A stretch of 64,000 nucleotides of DNA from PFJX01 sp964393825 (GCA_964393825.1 CAYMUY010000016.1:1-64000), one strand, 5' to 3'; positions 15,166 through 24,685 are shown, counted from the stretch's first letter. The notes: generated by a model not told the origin, from the letters alone. Made by a program: numbers and translations.

Positions 15166-16569
15166 TCACGGCACGAGCACTTCCATATGCGGGTGCCGTT
15201 GCCGGAGCGCTTGTGCGAGGGCCTGCTTGGCCGCGTCATCACCGTGCACCAGGCGTACCTGCGCGGGTTTGACGCGCATGCGGCCGATGAAGTTGAGCAG
15301 GTCTTTCTGGTCGGCGTGGGCGGAGTAGCCGCCCAGGGTGTGGATGCCGGCCCGGATGTCGAGGCGCTGGCCATCGAGGACGACGTAGCCACCCTTCGGG
15401 CCATGTTTCTGGATGTCCCGGCCCGGGGTGCCGGCGGCCTGGTAGCCGACAAAGAGGACGTCGTGGCGGGGGTCGCCGAGCATGGCCTTGAGGTAGTTGA
15501 CGATGCGGCCGCCGCTGCACATGCCGCTGGCGGCGATGACGATGGCGGGGCGGGCGGTCCGGGCCAGGTAGGCCACCGTTTGCAGGTGGGTGGCGTGGTC
15601 GTCGATGGTGGTGAGTTGTTCGAATGCCAGCGGGTGACGCCCGGTGGCGAGTTTGCGCCGGGCTTCGCTGTCCCAGTGGTCGCGCAGTTGCCTGTAGCCG
15701 GCGGTGAAATCCGCCGCCAGCGGCGAGTCGATGATGATGTCGAGGTCGTCCCAGTTGACGCCCGGGGCGGCAGGCCGCTGGCGGTTGCGGTGGATGATTT
15801 CCTCCAGTTCGTAGAGCAGTTCCTGGGTGCGGCCGATGCTGAAGGCGGGGATGAGCACGCTGCCCTTGTTGCCGAAGGCGCGCTCGCACAGGGCTTGCAG
15901 GCGCTGGCGCCGGTCCTTGCGGCTTTCGTGGAGGCGGTCGCCATAGGTGCTTTCCATGACGACGACATCGGCGCGATAGGGCGATTTGGGCGCCGGCAGC
16001 AGCGGCGTGTAGGGCGCGCCGAGGTCGCCGGAGAAGACGATGCGGTGCTTGTCTCGCCCTTGTTTCAATTCGAATTCGACCCAGGCGGAGCCGAGGATGT
16101 GGCCGGCGGGCGCGAGCTTGACCCGCAACGCGCCGGCGATGACGCTGTGCCAGGTTTTATAGGGCAAGGCGACGATCTGCTGGCGGATCTGCGCGAGGAA
16201 ACGGTCGATGAGCGCCTGATCGCGGGTGAAGCCGACCTTGAGGGCGTCTTCCAGCACCAGCGGCAGCAATTGCGCGGAAGCCTGGCTGCAGAGGATCGGC
16301 CCGCGAAACCCGGCCGCCAGCAGATAGGGAATGCGGCCGACATGGTCGATGTGGACGTGGGTGACAATCAGCGCCACGACCCCATCGATGGGAAATTCGA
16401 TCTGCAGCCGATCGGCCCCGGCCCCTTCGCTGGAGGTCTCCGCGCCCTGGAACAGGCCACAATCGACCAGCACGGAGCGGCCATCGGCCAGCATGAGTTG
16501 ATGACAGGAACCGGTGACGCCGTCGACAGCGCCGTGATGGGTGAGGGTGTAGTGGATAGACGTTGACAT
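15166..16569 (-). CDS. MBL-fold metallo-hydrolase with beta-CASP and RMMBL domains
   Basis: The 467-residue protein starts at ATG 16,569, which has a perfect AGGAGGT site. Zinc ligands are visible in THVHIDHVG (His71, His73, Asp75, His76). The beta-CASP part holds the VLIPAFSIGRTQELLYEL and VIAASGMCSGGRIVNYL motifs, and the C-terminal RMMBL motif is GGYSAHADQKDLLNFI. Such proteins are usually RNA endo/exonucleases of the CPSF/RNase J type. The role here is unknown. It is flanked on both sides by REP-type repeats and appears to be its own transcription unit. Confidence 0.88.
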   Translation of the reverse strand: MSTSIHYTLTHHGAVDGVTGSCHQLMLADGRSVLVDCGLFQGAETSSEGAGADRLQIEFPIDGVVALIVTHVHIDHVGRIPYLLAAGFRGPILCSQASAQLLPLVLEDALKVGFTRDQALIDRFLAQIRQQIVALPYKTWHSVIAGALRVKLAPAGHILGSAWVEFELKQGRDKHRIVFSGDLGAPYTPLLPAPKSPYRADVVVMESTYGDRLHESRKDRRQRLQALCERAFGNKGSVLIPAFSIGRTQELLYELEEIIHRNRQRPAAPGVNWDDLDIIIDSPLAADFTAGYRQLRDHWDSEARRKLATGRHPLAFEQLTTIDDHATHLQTVAYLARTARPAIVIAASGMCSGGRIVNYLKAMLGDPRHDVLFVGYQAAGTPGRDIQKHGPKGGYVVLDGQRLDIRAGIHTLGGYSAHADQKDLLNFIGRMRVKPAQVRLVHGDDAAKQALAQALRQRHPHMEVLVP

Positions 16570-16733
16570 GGCGACCTCCTGTTGTTTTGACGCGTTTTTC
16601 GGGAGTGTAGCGCCGCTGGTGCCCACGTTGGTGAGGTTGCGGCCACATGTCGCCCGGGCCGGCGGCAGCGTGTGGGGCGGCTGGCGTTGCCGGCGCACGG
16701 GCGGATGGCATTGCGTGGGACGGCAGGCACCTT

Positions 16734-16774
16734 GTAGGTCAGGTTGCGGCTTCATCGCACCCTGACGATCCAGC
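16734..16774. repeat. REP-type palindrome, family A, copy 6
   Basis: The sequence is GTAGGTCAGGTTGCGG, CTTCATCGCACCCTGAC, GATCCAGC. It is joined to a family-B unit by about twelve bases. Confidence 0.7.
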
Positions 16775-16786
16775 CTCTGATCAGAC

Positions 16787-16871
16787 CTACGACCGCCAGG
16801 TAGGCGCTATCGCGCCAACCTGGCCTACGGGGTGACGCCGGGTTCGACGGTGGCGCCCGGACCGAGGGCAT
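16787..16871. repeat. Palindromic repeat, family B, copy 3
   Basis: It matches 10,151-10,235 closely, with changes only in its second half (GGTGACGCCGGG and GGACCGAGGGCAT). Confidence 0.75.
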
Positions 16872-16885
16872 CTCACCAGCCTGGC

Positions 16886-18316
16886 CTACATCTCGGCTCT
16901 CGATAATTTGGCGAGGCAGGCGCTGGCGAGTTCGGTCGCGCGCTGGGGGTAACTGGCTTCGGCGTAGCAGCGCAGTTCCGGGGCGTTGCCGGAGGGGCGC
17001 AGGTGGATGATTTCGCCGTTCCGGAAGGTGATGCGCAGGCCGTCGGTCTGGTTGATGTCCACGGGCTCGCCGCAGAGTTCGCCGAGCAGGTCGGTCTGCG
17101 CGGCTTGCGATGCGGAGAGTCGTTGCAGCAGGTCGCGGCTGCGTTCGACGGGGAAGGCTTGCAGGCGGTCGCTGGCTGTGTACCGGGGAGGCAGGCCCTG
17201 GGCCAGTTGCGAGAGTTTGACCCCCTGTTCGCGCGCGCTGGCGAGCAGGGCGAGCATGGGCAGGACGGCGTCGCGGGTGGGCAGGGTATGCAGCACGCGG
17301 CCGTCTTTTTCCAGGGCGCTGCCGAGCAGGAAGCCACCATTGGCTTCGAATCCGGCGATGTTGCGTGCGCCTGCCGCGGCCAGTTTCTCCATGGCTTCAA
17401 TGACATAGGGTGAGCCGATGCGGGTGCGCACGACCTGTTTGAAGATGCCGGACTGTTCGATGGCCGTATTGCAGCTGACCGGGGTGGCGAGCGCTTCGGC
17501 GCCGAGGTGGCGGGCGCACAGTAACCCGACGATGTCGCCCCGGAACCAGTTGCCGGTTTCGTCGCCGATCAGTGGCCGGTCGGCGTCGCCGTCGGTCGAG
17601 AGGATGGCATCGAAGCCGTGTTCGGCGGCCCAGCGCTGGGCTTGCCGGATGTCGGCTTCGCTGACGGCTTCGGTATCGATGGGGGCGAAGGCATCGGTGC
17701 GGCCGAGGGAGATGACATGGGCGCCCAGGGCTTCGAGCAATTCGCGCAGCAGGTCGCGGGCGACGCTGGAATGTTCGTAGACGCCAAGACGCATGCCGGC
17801 GAGTACGCGCTCGGGGAAGAAGCCGAGATAGCGATCCAGGTAAGCGCGGCGGGCAGCGGGGTTGATGTCGGGCAGCGGCATGCTCAGGCCGGTCTCGGGC
17901 AGGGGCACATCGGCGGCGGCGATGCCGGCTTCGTCGGCCTTGGTGATTTCACCTTCGGGACGATAGAACTTGATGCCGTTGCGGTCGAAGGGGATATGGC
18001 TGCCGGTGACCACGATGGCGGGCAGGCCCTGCTCCTGGGCGTAGTAGGCCAGCGCGGGGGTGGGCAGCGGGCCGCAGTAGTCCACGTTCAGGCCGGCCTG
18101 GCGGATAGCGGCGGCGCAGGCGGCGGCAATGCCGGGGCTGCTCGGACGCAGGTCGGTGCCAAGCACGACGCGGCTGCCGGCGGGCGCGGCAATCACGTGC
18201 AGGAACGCGGCGGTGTAAGCGTGGCAGACGGCATCGGTCATGTCGACGACCAGGCCGCGGGCGCCGCTGGTGCCGAAACGGACACCGCTGGTGTCCATGA
18301 GGTGCTGGATGTTCAT
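16886..18316 (-). CDS. manB: Phosphomannomutase / phosphohexomutase
   Basis: The 476-residue enzyme interconverts hexose-6- and hexose-1-phosphate. It has the phosphoserine loop VVTGSHIP (Ser106), the metal loop STDGDADRPLIGD, the sugar loop GFEANGGF and the phosphate-binding RPSGNAPELRCY near the end. The loop is TGSHIP where most relatives have TASHNP. As phosphomannomutase it would feed GDP-mannose and, through gmd and fcl, GDP-fucose; phosphoglucomutase activity cannot be excluded. Start ATG 18,316 (MNIQHLMDTSG) has AGG upstream. It closes the conserved wecA-wzb-wza-wzc-rfaH-manB block. Confidence 0.88.
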   Translation of the reverse strand: MNIQHLMDTSGVRFGTSGARGLVVDMTDAVCHAYTAAFLHVIAAPAGSRVVLGTDLRPSSPGIAAACAAAIRQAGLNVDYCGPLPTPALAYYAQEQGLPAIVVTGSHIPFDRNGIKFYRPEGEITKADEAGIAAADVPLPETGLSMPLPDINPAARRAYLDRYLGFFPERVLAGMRLGVYEHSSVARDLLRELLEALGAHVISLGRTDAFAPIDTEAVSEADIRQAQRWAAEHGFDAILSTDGDADRPLIGDETGNWFRGDIVGLLCARHLGAEALATPVSCNTAIEQSGIFKQVVRTRIGSPYVIEAMEKLAAAGARNIAGFEANGGFLLGSALEKDGRVLHTLPTRDAVLPMLALLASAREQGVKLSQLAQGLPPRYTASDRLQAFPVERSRDLLQRLSASQAAQTDLLGELCGEPVDINQTDGLRITFRNGEIIHLRPSGNAPELRCYAEASYPQRATELASACLAKLSRAEM

Positions 18317-18360
18317 GTGCTTGCCTAGGATGTGTCGGAAGACGAAAGCCGCCACCGCCC

Positions 18361-18879
18361 CTACGAGGACGCGGCTACGGCCAGGTGGTCGGCGGGAATC
18401 ATGATCTGTTTCTCGCGGCCAAGCAGGGTGAGCAGCACGACAACGCGCTCGTCGGCGATGGCCGACACCAGCCCGGAGAGGCCCCTCAAGGGGCCATCGA
18501 CCAGGGCCACCTGCTCCCCCACCTTGAAAGGCGAGGGGTGTTCCGCCTCTTCATGGTTGTGGAACGCCGCCAGTTCGCGGATCGCCTCGACCAGGCTGGG
18601 GCTCAGGGTGGCGACTTCATGACCGAACCGCACCAGACCGAGGACGCCGGGGGTACTGCGAATCGGGCCGATGCTCTGCCCCGGCCGCCCGCACCTGACG
18701 AAGCAGTAGCGCGGAAACATGACCTTTTCCTTCCTGATCCAGGCGCCTTTCTTGCGCTCCCAGCTGACCAGCATGGGCAGGTAGACCTCGTAGCCCTGTT
18801 CGCCCAGCCGCGCCACCGCCTTGGCTTCCTGGCGGGGCTTGGACTGGCAGACATACCAGGCCGGCGCGGGCAGGGTCAT
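18361..18879 (-). CDS. rfaH: RfaH/NusG-like transcription antiterminator
   Basis: The 172-residue protein has an N-terminal NGN domain (WYVCQSKPRQEAKAVARLGEQGYEVYLPM, then FPRYCFVRC) and a C-terminal KOW segment (VGEQVALVDGPLRGLSGLV). The order and length match RfaH-type NusG paralogues that bind RNA polymerase at ops sites and keep long polysaccharide operons transcribed. A perfect ops element lies at 14,519-14,530 on the same strand. The gene is 21 bases after wzc, with GGAGG before ATG 18,879. Confidence 0.85.
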   Translation of the reverse strand: MTLPAPAWYVCQSKPRQEAKAVARLGEQGYEVYLPMLVSWERKKGAWIRKEKVMFPRYCFVRCGRPGQSIGPIRSTPGVLGLVRFGHEVATLSPSLVEAIRELAAFHNHEEAEHPSPFKVGEQVALVDGPLRGLSGLVSAIADERVVVLLTLLGREKQIMIPADHLAVAASS

Positions 18880-18900
18880 CGACAGCGGCCTCCGGGGCGG

Positions 18901-21132
18901 TCAGGTCTTCTTGTAGGAATAGCTGTAGACGTAGCCGTGATAGCCGTAGCGATAACGCTGCCGCACGGTGTCCATGTCGTTGAAGACGAAGCCCTTGACC
19001 TGGACGCCGGCCTGGCCGAGTCGTTTCACCGCCTGGTCGATTTCGCGGATGGGATGCTTGCCGGCGCGGGCGACCATCAGGGTGGCGCCGGTGTGGCGGC
19101 CGATGATGGCGGCATCCGACACCGCCAGGATGGGCGGGGCATCGACGATGAGGATGTCGAACAGGTCACCAAGCTGTTCCAGTAATTCGCCAAAATGGGG
19201 ATGCATGAGCAATTCGGAGGGGTTGGGCGGACGCTGGCCGGTGGTGATGACGGACAGGCCTTCCACGGTGGTCGGCTTGACGATCTCGCTCAGGCTGGCC
19301 GTGCCGCTGACATATTCGGACACGCCAACCTCGCGTGGCATGCCGAACTCGCGGTGGATGTGACCTTTGCGCATGTCGGCGTCGATGATCGCCACGCGCT
19401 TGCCGGACTGGGCCAGCACCACGCCCAGGTTCTTGGAAATGAAGCTCTTGCCGATGCCCGGCGCCGGGCCGGTGATGAGCAACGAGCCCTTGGCGGCATC
19501 GAGCAGGGCGAAATGGATGGTGGTGCGCAGGCTGCGCAGGCTTTCCACGGCATCGTCTTCCGGGTAGTCGATGGCGAGCAGCTCGCCTTTGCGCTTGCCA
19601 TGCCGGATATCGTTGGCCAGTTGGACTTCCGTCTTGCTGTGTGGGATGGTGGCGTAGACCGGCAGGCCGATCTGCTTTTCGATCTTGTCGGGGTCTTCCA
19701 CCATCACCCGCAGCGAGCGGATGACCCAGATGATGACGATGCTGAGCAGCAGGCCGAGGATGAAGGCGACCGCGAGGATCAGCGGGCCTTTGGGAGAAAC
19801 AGGTTTGCTGGCGACGACGGCGGAATCGATGATGCGTGCCTCGCCGACGGTGCCGGCCTTGGACACCCGTAATTGCTGGGCGTTGTTGAGCATCTCCGTA
19901 TAGAGCTTGGTGTACAGCTCGAGGTCGCGCTGCAACCGCAGTGCGGCCTGTTGTTCCGCCGGTAGATTACCGACACGGCCATCCAGCTGGCCGCGTTTGG
20001 ACTTCAGGCGCGCGATCTGGGAATCCAGCGCCTGCATGCGCGGATGTTCCGGCGTGAACTGCTGTCGCAACTCGTCCCGTTGTTGTTGCAACTGAATGGT
20101 TTGCTTGTCGACATCGACGATGGAGGTCAGCACCCCTTGCGTTTCGATGGCGAGGTCGGCGGAACCCTTGCTCTGCCGATACTGCTTGAAGGCGGAATCG
20201 GCGTTTTCCATCTGGGTTTTCAGGCCGGGGAGCTGGCTTTCCAGGAATTTCAGCGTCTTTTCTGCTTCCGCCGAGTGGTATTCCACGTTCTGGCGGACAT
20301 AGCCGTTGATGATTTCGTCCAGGATCACGGGCAGCAGCACCGCATCCGGATGCTTGAGCGTCACCTCGATGATGCCGGACTGCTTGCCCCGTTCCTTGGC
20401 GGAATAGCCGCCCTGATCCTGCAGGGAATCGATGACATCCTGTTCCAGCAGTTTGACCAGCTTGAATCGGGTCCCCGGGCGCGCCGTCAATTGCGAGACG
20501 AAGAGCTGGACATCGCCCTTGGCAGCGGTTTGTCCGACCCGCCCGTCCAGCAGTTTGTTGTTGTCTTCATCGAAGAGCTGGTACTGGCCGGATGCCCCCG
20601 CCACCAGGGTAAGGTTCGCTTCCAGGAGCTTTTTCGGCAGGTCCAGCGTTTCCACCTTGATCTGCTCGCCGCCCCAGGCGTAGCTGGACAGGCCCAGCAA
20701 CGGGGTGGCCAGGTCGCTGCCGTCATGGCGCCGCGCCATGGCCTTGCCGATGAGGGGGAAGGTTTTCGCTTCGGCCACGATGTTCAGCTTGAGCTTGTCC
20801 ACCACGGGGCCGAGGACCATGCGGGAATTGAGGATTTCCGTCTGCGCCGCCGTTGCCGTGGCGTCGCCGCCAAGCATTGCCGATACGTCCTTGAGCGCGC
20901 CGAGACCGCCGCCGCCGACCATCTTGTCATCCCACTGCAGCAGGGCATCCGCCTGATAGATGGGGGTGGCAATGTAGAGGTAGAAGGCGCCCAGCAGGGT
21001 GACAAAGAACGTGACCGCCGCGATCAGCCATTTGTATTCCAGCAGCGTGGCGAAAATTTCGCCCAGGTTGATCTCGTCCTCGCCGTCTTCGGCGAGGGTG
21101 TTGGATACGGCGTTGATCTGGTCTGCGGACAT
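18901..21132 (-). CDS. wzc: Wzc-type chain-length determinant / tyrosine autokinase
   Basis: The 743-residue inner-membrane protein starts with a Wzz domain (first helix WLIAAVTFFVTLLGAFYLY; second near residue 450, LILAVAFILGLLLSIVIIWVI) around a periplasmic coiled-coil region. The cytoplasmic BY-kinase has Walker A GPAPGIGKS near residue 557, Walker A' VAIIDADMRKGH and Walker B ILIVDAPP. The C-terminus is a tyrosine cluster (seven Tyr in RYRYGYHGYVYSYSYKKT), the autophosphorylation tail. It works with Wza in EPS export and is the likely substrate of the Wzb-type phosphatase at 22,486. Confidence 0.95.
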   Translation of the reverse strand: MSADQINAVSNTLAEDGEDEINLGEIFATLLEYKWLIAAVTFFVTLLGAFYLYIATPIYQADALLQWDDKMVGGGGLGALKDVSAMLGGDATATAAQTEILNSRMVLGPVVDKLKLNIVAEAKTFPLIGKAMARRHDGSDLATPLLGLSSYAWGGEQIKVETLDLPKKLLEANLTLVAGASGQYQLFDEDNNKLLDGRVGQTAAKGDVQLFVSQLTARPGTRFKLVKLLEQDVIDSLQDQGGYSAKERGKQSGIIEVTLKHPDAVLLPVILDEIINGYVRQNVEYHSAEAEKTLKFLESQLPGLKTQMENADSAFKQYRQSKGSADLAIETQGVLTSIVDVDKQTIQLQQQRDELRQQFTPEHPRMQALDSQIARLKSKRGQLDGRVGNLPAEQQAALRLQRDLELYTKLYTEMLNNAQQLRVSKAGTVGEARIIDSAVVASKPVSPKGPLILAVAFILGLLLSIVIIWVIRSLRVMVEDPDKIEKQIGLPVYATIPHSKTEVQLANDIRHGKRKGELLAIDYPEDDAVESLRSLRTTIHFALLDAAKGSLLITGPAPGIGKSFISKNLGVVLAQSGKRVAIIDADMRKGHIHREFGMPREVGVSEYVSGTASLSEIVKPTTVEGLSVITTGQRPPNPSELLMHPHFGELLEQLGDLFDILIVDAPPILAVSDAAIIGRHTGATLMVARAGKHPIREIDQAVKRLGQAGVQVKGFVFNDMDTVRQRYRYGYHGYVYSYSYKKT

Positions 21133-21177
21133 GGGTGTGCGGTTCGTTATCGGTTGTAGATGTGCGGGCGACGCGAC

Positions 21178-22368
21178 TTACTGGCGACCACCAAACAGGG
21201 GGTAGTTGATGCTGCTGATGGTGTTCAGCATGGTCGCCGTGGGCAGCACGTTGCTGATCACGCGGTTCCAGCGGGCCACTTCCGCGGCGTCGACATAGAC
21301 GATGTCACGCGGGCGCAGGGGGAAACGGTCGGCCAGCAACAGCGCATCGGGCGATTTCGAATCGAGGTGATACAACTCCGGGCTGTCGGCCTGGCCGCGC
21401 ATCACGTAGATGTATTTCGGATTGGAACTCAATTCGTTGACGTAGCCGGCATCGGCCAGGGCTTCCGCGAGCGTGATGCGTTTCTTGTTCATGTAATAGG
21501 AACCCGGCTTCTGCACTTCACCCAGGACAAAGACCTTGTTGAGTGAACGGTCCGGCACATTGACGATGTCCCCCGGCTCCAGCTTGACGTTCTGGCTGAC
21601 CTCGCCGTCCTCGTAGAGGGACTGCAGGTCGACCCGCCAGGTGGTGCCGGCGCGGGTCAGCAGGACCTGGCTGTGGTCGGCATCCTTGGTGAAACCGCCG
21701 GCCAGGTTGACCGCTTCCAGGATGGTCATCGGGATATCGGTGATCGACTGCTGGCCAGGCCTGCTCACTTCTCCGACCAGGTAGACGCGTTTGCTGCGGT
21801 AGGAAATGACGCGAACGTCAATCTGGACTTTCTCGATCACCCGCGACAGCTTCTGCGCCAGGATGGCCCGGACTTCCCGGGTGGTCTTGCCGGCGACCGG
21901 GATGATGCCGACATAGGGGTAGTAGATGCTGCCATCCTCGGTGACCAGCGTGCCGGATTGTTCGGCGGATCGGTAGGTGCCGGCGGGAATGGTCAGCTCG
22001 GGGTGCTCCCAGACGGTGATGGTCAGGATGTCGCCGGGGCCAAGTTTGTAGTCGGCCATGGTCAGGTCCTGGGCCTGCGCATCCGCCTTCCCTACCTTGT
22101 CCTGGCGCTCACCGGCGCCGGCCGTGACACCGGTCTTGAGCGTTTTCTCCTGTTCGATGATCAGGTCGGCGGTGATGGCCTTGACCTTGACGTGCGCGGG
22201 CACCGCTTCGGCGCCCTGCTTCACCGGCAACTGGACGGAAGACTGCTCGCGCATGGTGTAGGTGTTGCTGCCTGGAATGATGGCGCAGCCGGATAATCCG
22301 GAAAACAGGGCAGCATAGGCGAACAGGCGCGACAGGCGGGCGGGTCGGATGAGCGATGGCTGGGTCAT
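21178..22368 (-). CDS. wza: Polysaccharide export outer-membrane lipoprotein (Wza)
   Basis: The 396-residue protein starts at ATG 22,368 and has a lipoprotein signal ending LSGC. The Poly_export domain begins at YKLGPGDILTITVWEHPELT, followed by SLBB-type repeats (VYLVGEVSRPGQQSITD and VFVLGEVQKPGSYYM). It forms the outer-membrane export channel for EPS together with Wzc. It lies 45 bases upstream of wzc. A longer frame to 22,443 lacks a signal sequence. Confidence 0.95.
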   Translation of the reverse strand: MTQPSLIRPARLSRLFAYAALFSGLSGCAIIPGSNTYTMREQSSVQLPVKQGAEAVPAHVKVKAITADLIIEQEKTLKTGVTAGAGERQDKVGKADAQAQDLTMADYKLGPGDILTITVWEHPELTIPAGTYRSAEQSGTLVTEDGSIYYPYVGIIPVAGKTTREVRAILAQKLSRVIEKVQIDVRVISYRSKRVYLVGEVSRPGQQSITDIPMTILEAVNLAGGFTKDADHSQVLLTRAGTTWRVDLQSLYEDGEVSQNVKLEPGDIVNVPDRSLNKVFVLGEVQKPGSYYMNKKRITLAEALADAGYVNELSSNPKYIYVMRGQADSPELYHLDSKSPDALLLADRFPLRPRDIVYVDAAEVARWNRVISNVLPTATMLNTISSINYPLFGGRQ

Positions 22369-22485
22369 TTCAGATACCTGTATGGATGGATGCGTGCGGG
22401 TGCCGCGGCAAAATGATGGGTGGCGGCCACCTCCATAGGGCAAGAAGGCGGGAATTGTAGGGTGTCCGGGGTTGGCTTGGCGAAA

Positions 22486-22923
22486 TCACAGTTTGCTGAT
22501 CCAGGATTCCAGCGATTCGTCGATCAGGCCGAGGGCGCGGTCATACACCGCTTCCGCCTGCTGGTAGGGATCAGGGACTTCCTGCTTGATCCAGTGCCCG
22601 AGCAGATAGGTCTTGCCCCGGGCGGTGGGGTCGATCTCGCACATGGCTTCACGCTGCGGTGTCTCCATGACCAGGATGAGATCGGCCCAGCGCGCGAGTT
22701 CGGGGGTGACCTGGCTGGCGCGATGCGAGGAAAGGTCGAGACCGCGCGCGCGCATTCGGTCCTGGGCCGGCGCATCGGCGGGGTAATTGCGCAGGGCGCC
22801 GACGCCCGCGGAGCGCACTTCCACTTGCCGGCCGCCGGCCTCCAGACGCTGCCGCAACAGCGCTTCGGCCATGGGGCTGCGACAGATGTTGCCAGTGCAG
22901 AGGATCAGGATGCGTTTGAACAT
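22486..22923 (-). CDS. wzb: Low-molecular-weight protein tyrosine phosphatase (Wzb)
   Basis: The 145-residue enzyme has the active-site loop CTGNICRS (Cys9, Arg15) and the DPYQQ general acid Asp in its second half. It probably dephosphorylates the Wzc tail, a cycle needed for EPS export. It lies 17 bases after wecA and 117 bases before wza. No strong ribosome binding site is seen at ATG 22,923, so it may rely on coupling to the upstream gene. Confidence 0.92.
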   Translation of the reverse strand: MFKRILILCTGNICRSPMAEALLRQRLEAGGRQVEVRSAGVGALRNYPADAPAQDRMRARGLDLSSHRASQVTPELARWADLILVMETPQREAMCEIDPTARGKTYLLGHWIKQEVPDPYQQAEAVYDRALGLIDESLESWISKL

Positions 22924-22939
22924 GGAATTCGCACTTGAA

Positions 22940-24457
22940 TCAGGCGGACACGATATCCGGGCAGCCGACACCGTGCGTGGAGTGAATCAGGCGTTTCTGA
23001 TGCTGCTGGCGCCGCTCCTCGCTGCGGAACTCCCGATCCGTGCTTTTTCTTCCCACCCTGCGGTCATTGACCGGGTTGCGGATCAGGAACTGCCGCACCC
23101 GCACGCCCATCTTGCCCTTGAACCGCCGCTTCAGCGCCGTCACCAGCCGCTTGAGCTCTTCCGCCTCGGCGTCACTTTCCTCGGTCAGCATCTCGAGGAC
23201 GGCATAAATATAGGGACTACCCCGTCCCGCGCGCTGGGTCTGGTAGACACACAGACGATAGTCATCCCGCGAATCCATTTCCGTCTTGACCTCGGCAATC
23301 AAGGCCTGGGCCGCGTTCAGATCACAATTTCCCAGGAAGACGCCACGCGTATCCGGGGAGGTCAACCCCAGGAAGGTATGCAACCGCCGCAAGGAGGGTA
23401 CGAACCGCCAGGGACGGGCAATCAGGTAGACGTAGCCGGCAAGGACCAGCAGCAAGACGGCCAGCATCACGTGATCGGGCACGCCCATCCACAAGCCGGT
23501 CACCCCGATCAGGCCCATGCCGAGGTGGATCAAGGCAACCGCGTAGACGACATTCTGGACACGGAAGCCGGCGCGAATGAACAGGTGGTGCAGGTGGTGT
23601 CGGTCCGGCCGAAACGGCGACTTGCCCAGCCAGATCCGGCGCAGCATGACGCCCAGCGTGTCCATGATCGGAATCGCGAACAGCCAGACCGCCGTCACCG
23701 GCCCCATCAGCCGGATCGGCTCCTGCGACAAGGCGGTGAGCATCCAGGCGAACAGGAAACCCAACAGCATGCTGCCGTTATCCCCGAGGAACACCCGCGC
23801 CCGGCGCCGCGAACGGTAGCGCAGGTTGTAATGGAGGAACCCGGCCACCCCGCCGAGCAAGGCGATGGCAAGCAGGCCGTAGCCATAGGCCCCCCCGACA
23901 AGCGCCACCAGCGCGATGAGAAACAGGGAGACCAGGGAGACGGAGCCGGACAGCCCGTCGATCCCGTCGATCATGTTCAGGGAATTGATGACGCCGATGG
24001 TGGCGAAGATTGTAAACGGTATGGCCAGGAAACCCAGGCTGACCTTGTCACCAAAATCGATATGGCCGAGGTCGGACACCACCACGCCTCCCATCAGCGC
24101 CATGACCAGGGCGACCGCGGCCTGAATCAGAAAACGAATCCTGAAACCCAGGTGCCGGATGTCATCGATCAAACCGGTGGCGAACATGACGGTTGCGCCC
24201 AGGACCAGCGCGGGCCAGTGCAGCATGGGCAGGGCGACGTCACGCCCGGACGCCGCCACCAGTATCAGCAGCGAACCGATCAGCGCCAGATAGACCCCGA
24301 AGCCACCCACGAACGGTGTGGATTCTTCATGCAGTTTATGGCCACCAGGACGATCGACCACACCCAGTTGCTGCGCGAGCGGGATTGCGATGCGGATGGC
24401 AACCCAGGAAAGAATCAAAGCGAATCCAAACAGCAGCGCCAAGTGTGTCATATCCAC
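22940..24457 (-). CDS. wecA: WecA-like undecaprenyl-phosphate glycosyl-1-phosphate transferase with C-terminal extension
   Basis: The first 345 residues form about eleven membrane helices with the polyprenyl glycosylphosphotransferase motifs LIDD (Asp98-99), NMIDGIDG (161-168), FLGDNGSM (Asp226) and the HHLHHLF loop near 287-293. It starts lipid-linked repeat synthesis from a UDP-HexNAc. The last ~155 residues (348-505) are a hydrophilic extension absent from ordinary WecA (about 360 residues). It is the first gene of the EPS operon and follows a sigma-54-type promoter. Confidence 0.9.
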   Translation of the reverse strand: MDMTHLALLFGFALILSWVAIRIAIPLAQQLGVVDRPGGHKLHEESTPFVGGFGVYLALIGSLLILVAASGRDVALPMLHWPALVLGATVMFATGLIDDIRHLGFRIRFLIQAAVALVMALMGGVVVSDLGHIDFGDKVSLGFLAIPFTIFATIGVINSLNMIDGIDGLSGSVSLVSLFLIALVALVGGAYGYGLLAIALLGGVAGFLHYNLRYRSRRRARVFLGDNGSMLLGFLFAWMLTALSQEPIRLMGPVTAVWLFAIPIMDTLGVMLRRIWLGKSPFRPDRHHLHHLFIRAGFRVQNVVYAVALIHLGMGLIGVTGLWMGVPDHVMLAVLLLVLAGYVYLIARPWRFVPSLRRLHTFLGLTSPDTRGVFLGNCDLNAAQALIAEVKTEMDSRDDYRLCVYQTQRAGRGSPYIYAVLEMLTEESDAEAEELKRLVTALKRRFKGKMGVRVRQFLIRNPVNDRRVGRKSTDREFRSEERRQQHQKRLIHSTHGVGCPDIVSA

Positions 24458-24669
24458 CTCACCCGACCTTGTGCATAGGTCGTTGTCATTGCCGAATGCC
24501 TACCACGGGAGCGCCTTGCCCTCTCCCGACACCAGGCGTCCGATTACAAGCCACACCCCACATGAAACCTCCGACGATTCAGTGACTCGCGCAATGTGTT
24601 CCCATTATCGGGCCACCCCACTGACTGGAGCAAACGACAAGTCCCCCATTGTCCGAGCCATTGCTATGA

Positions 24670-24685
24670 AGCAAGGAGCTTGCCA
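24670..24685 (-). promoter_or_regulatory. Sigma-54 (-24/-12) promoter of the wecA-led EPS operon
   Basis: On the minus strand the bases read TGGCAAGCTCCTTGCT. Against the consensus TGGCACG-N4-TTGCW only one position differs, and the GG/GC spacing is exact. It points at wecA. A PrsR-type sigma-54 activator is encoded at 61,424. Confidence 0.75.

Larger units (their letters stand above)
16570..16885. other. Intergenic region with family A and B repeats
   Basis: The 316 bases between manB and the MBL gene hold a family-A unit (16,734-16,774), a family-B unit (16,787-16,871) and a degenerate CCTGGCCTAC end near 16,880. No gene is visible. The repeats follow the phosphomannomutase stop and could form transcript-ending or mRNA-stabilising hairpins. 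Confidence 0.7.

Noticed and set aside
22787..24478. 563-residue open frame opposite wzb and wecA
   Set aside because: Low-complexity His/Gln/Asp composition and full overlap with two well-supported genes.
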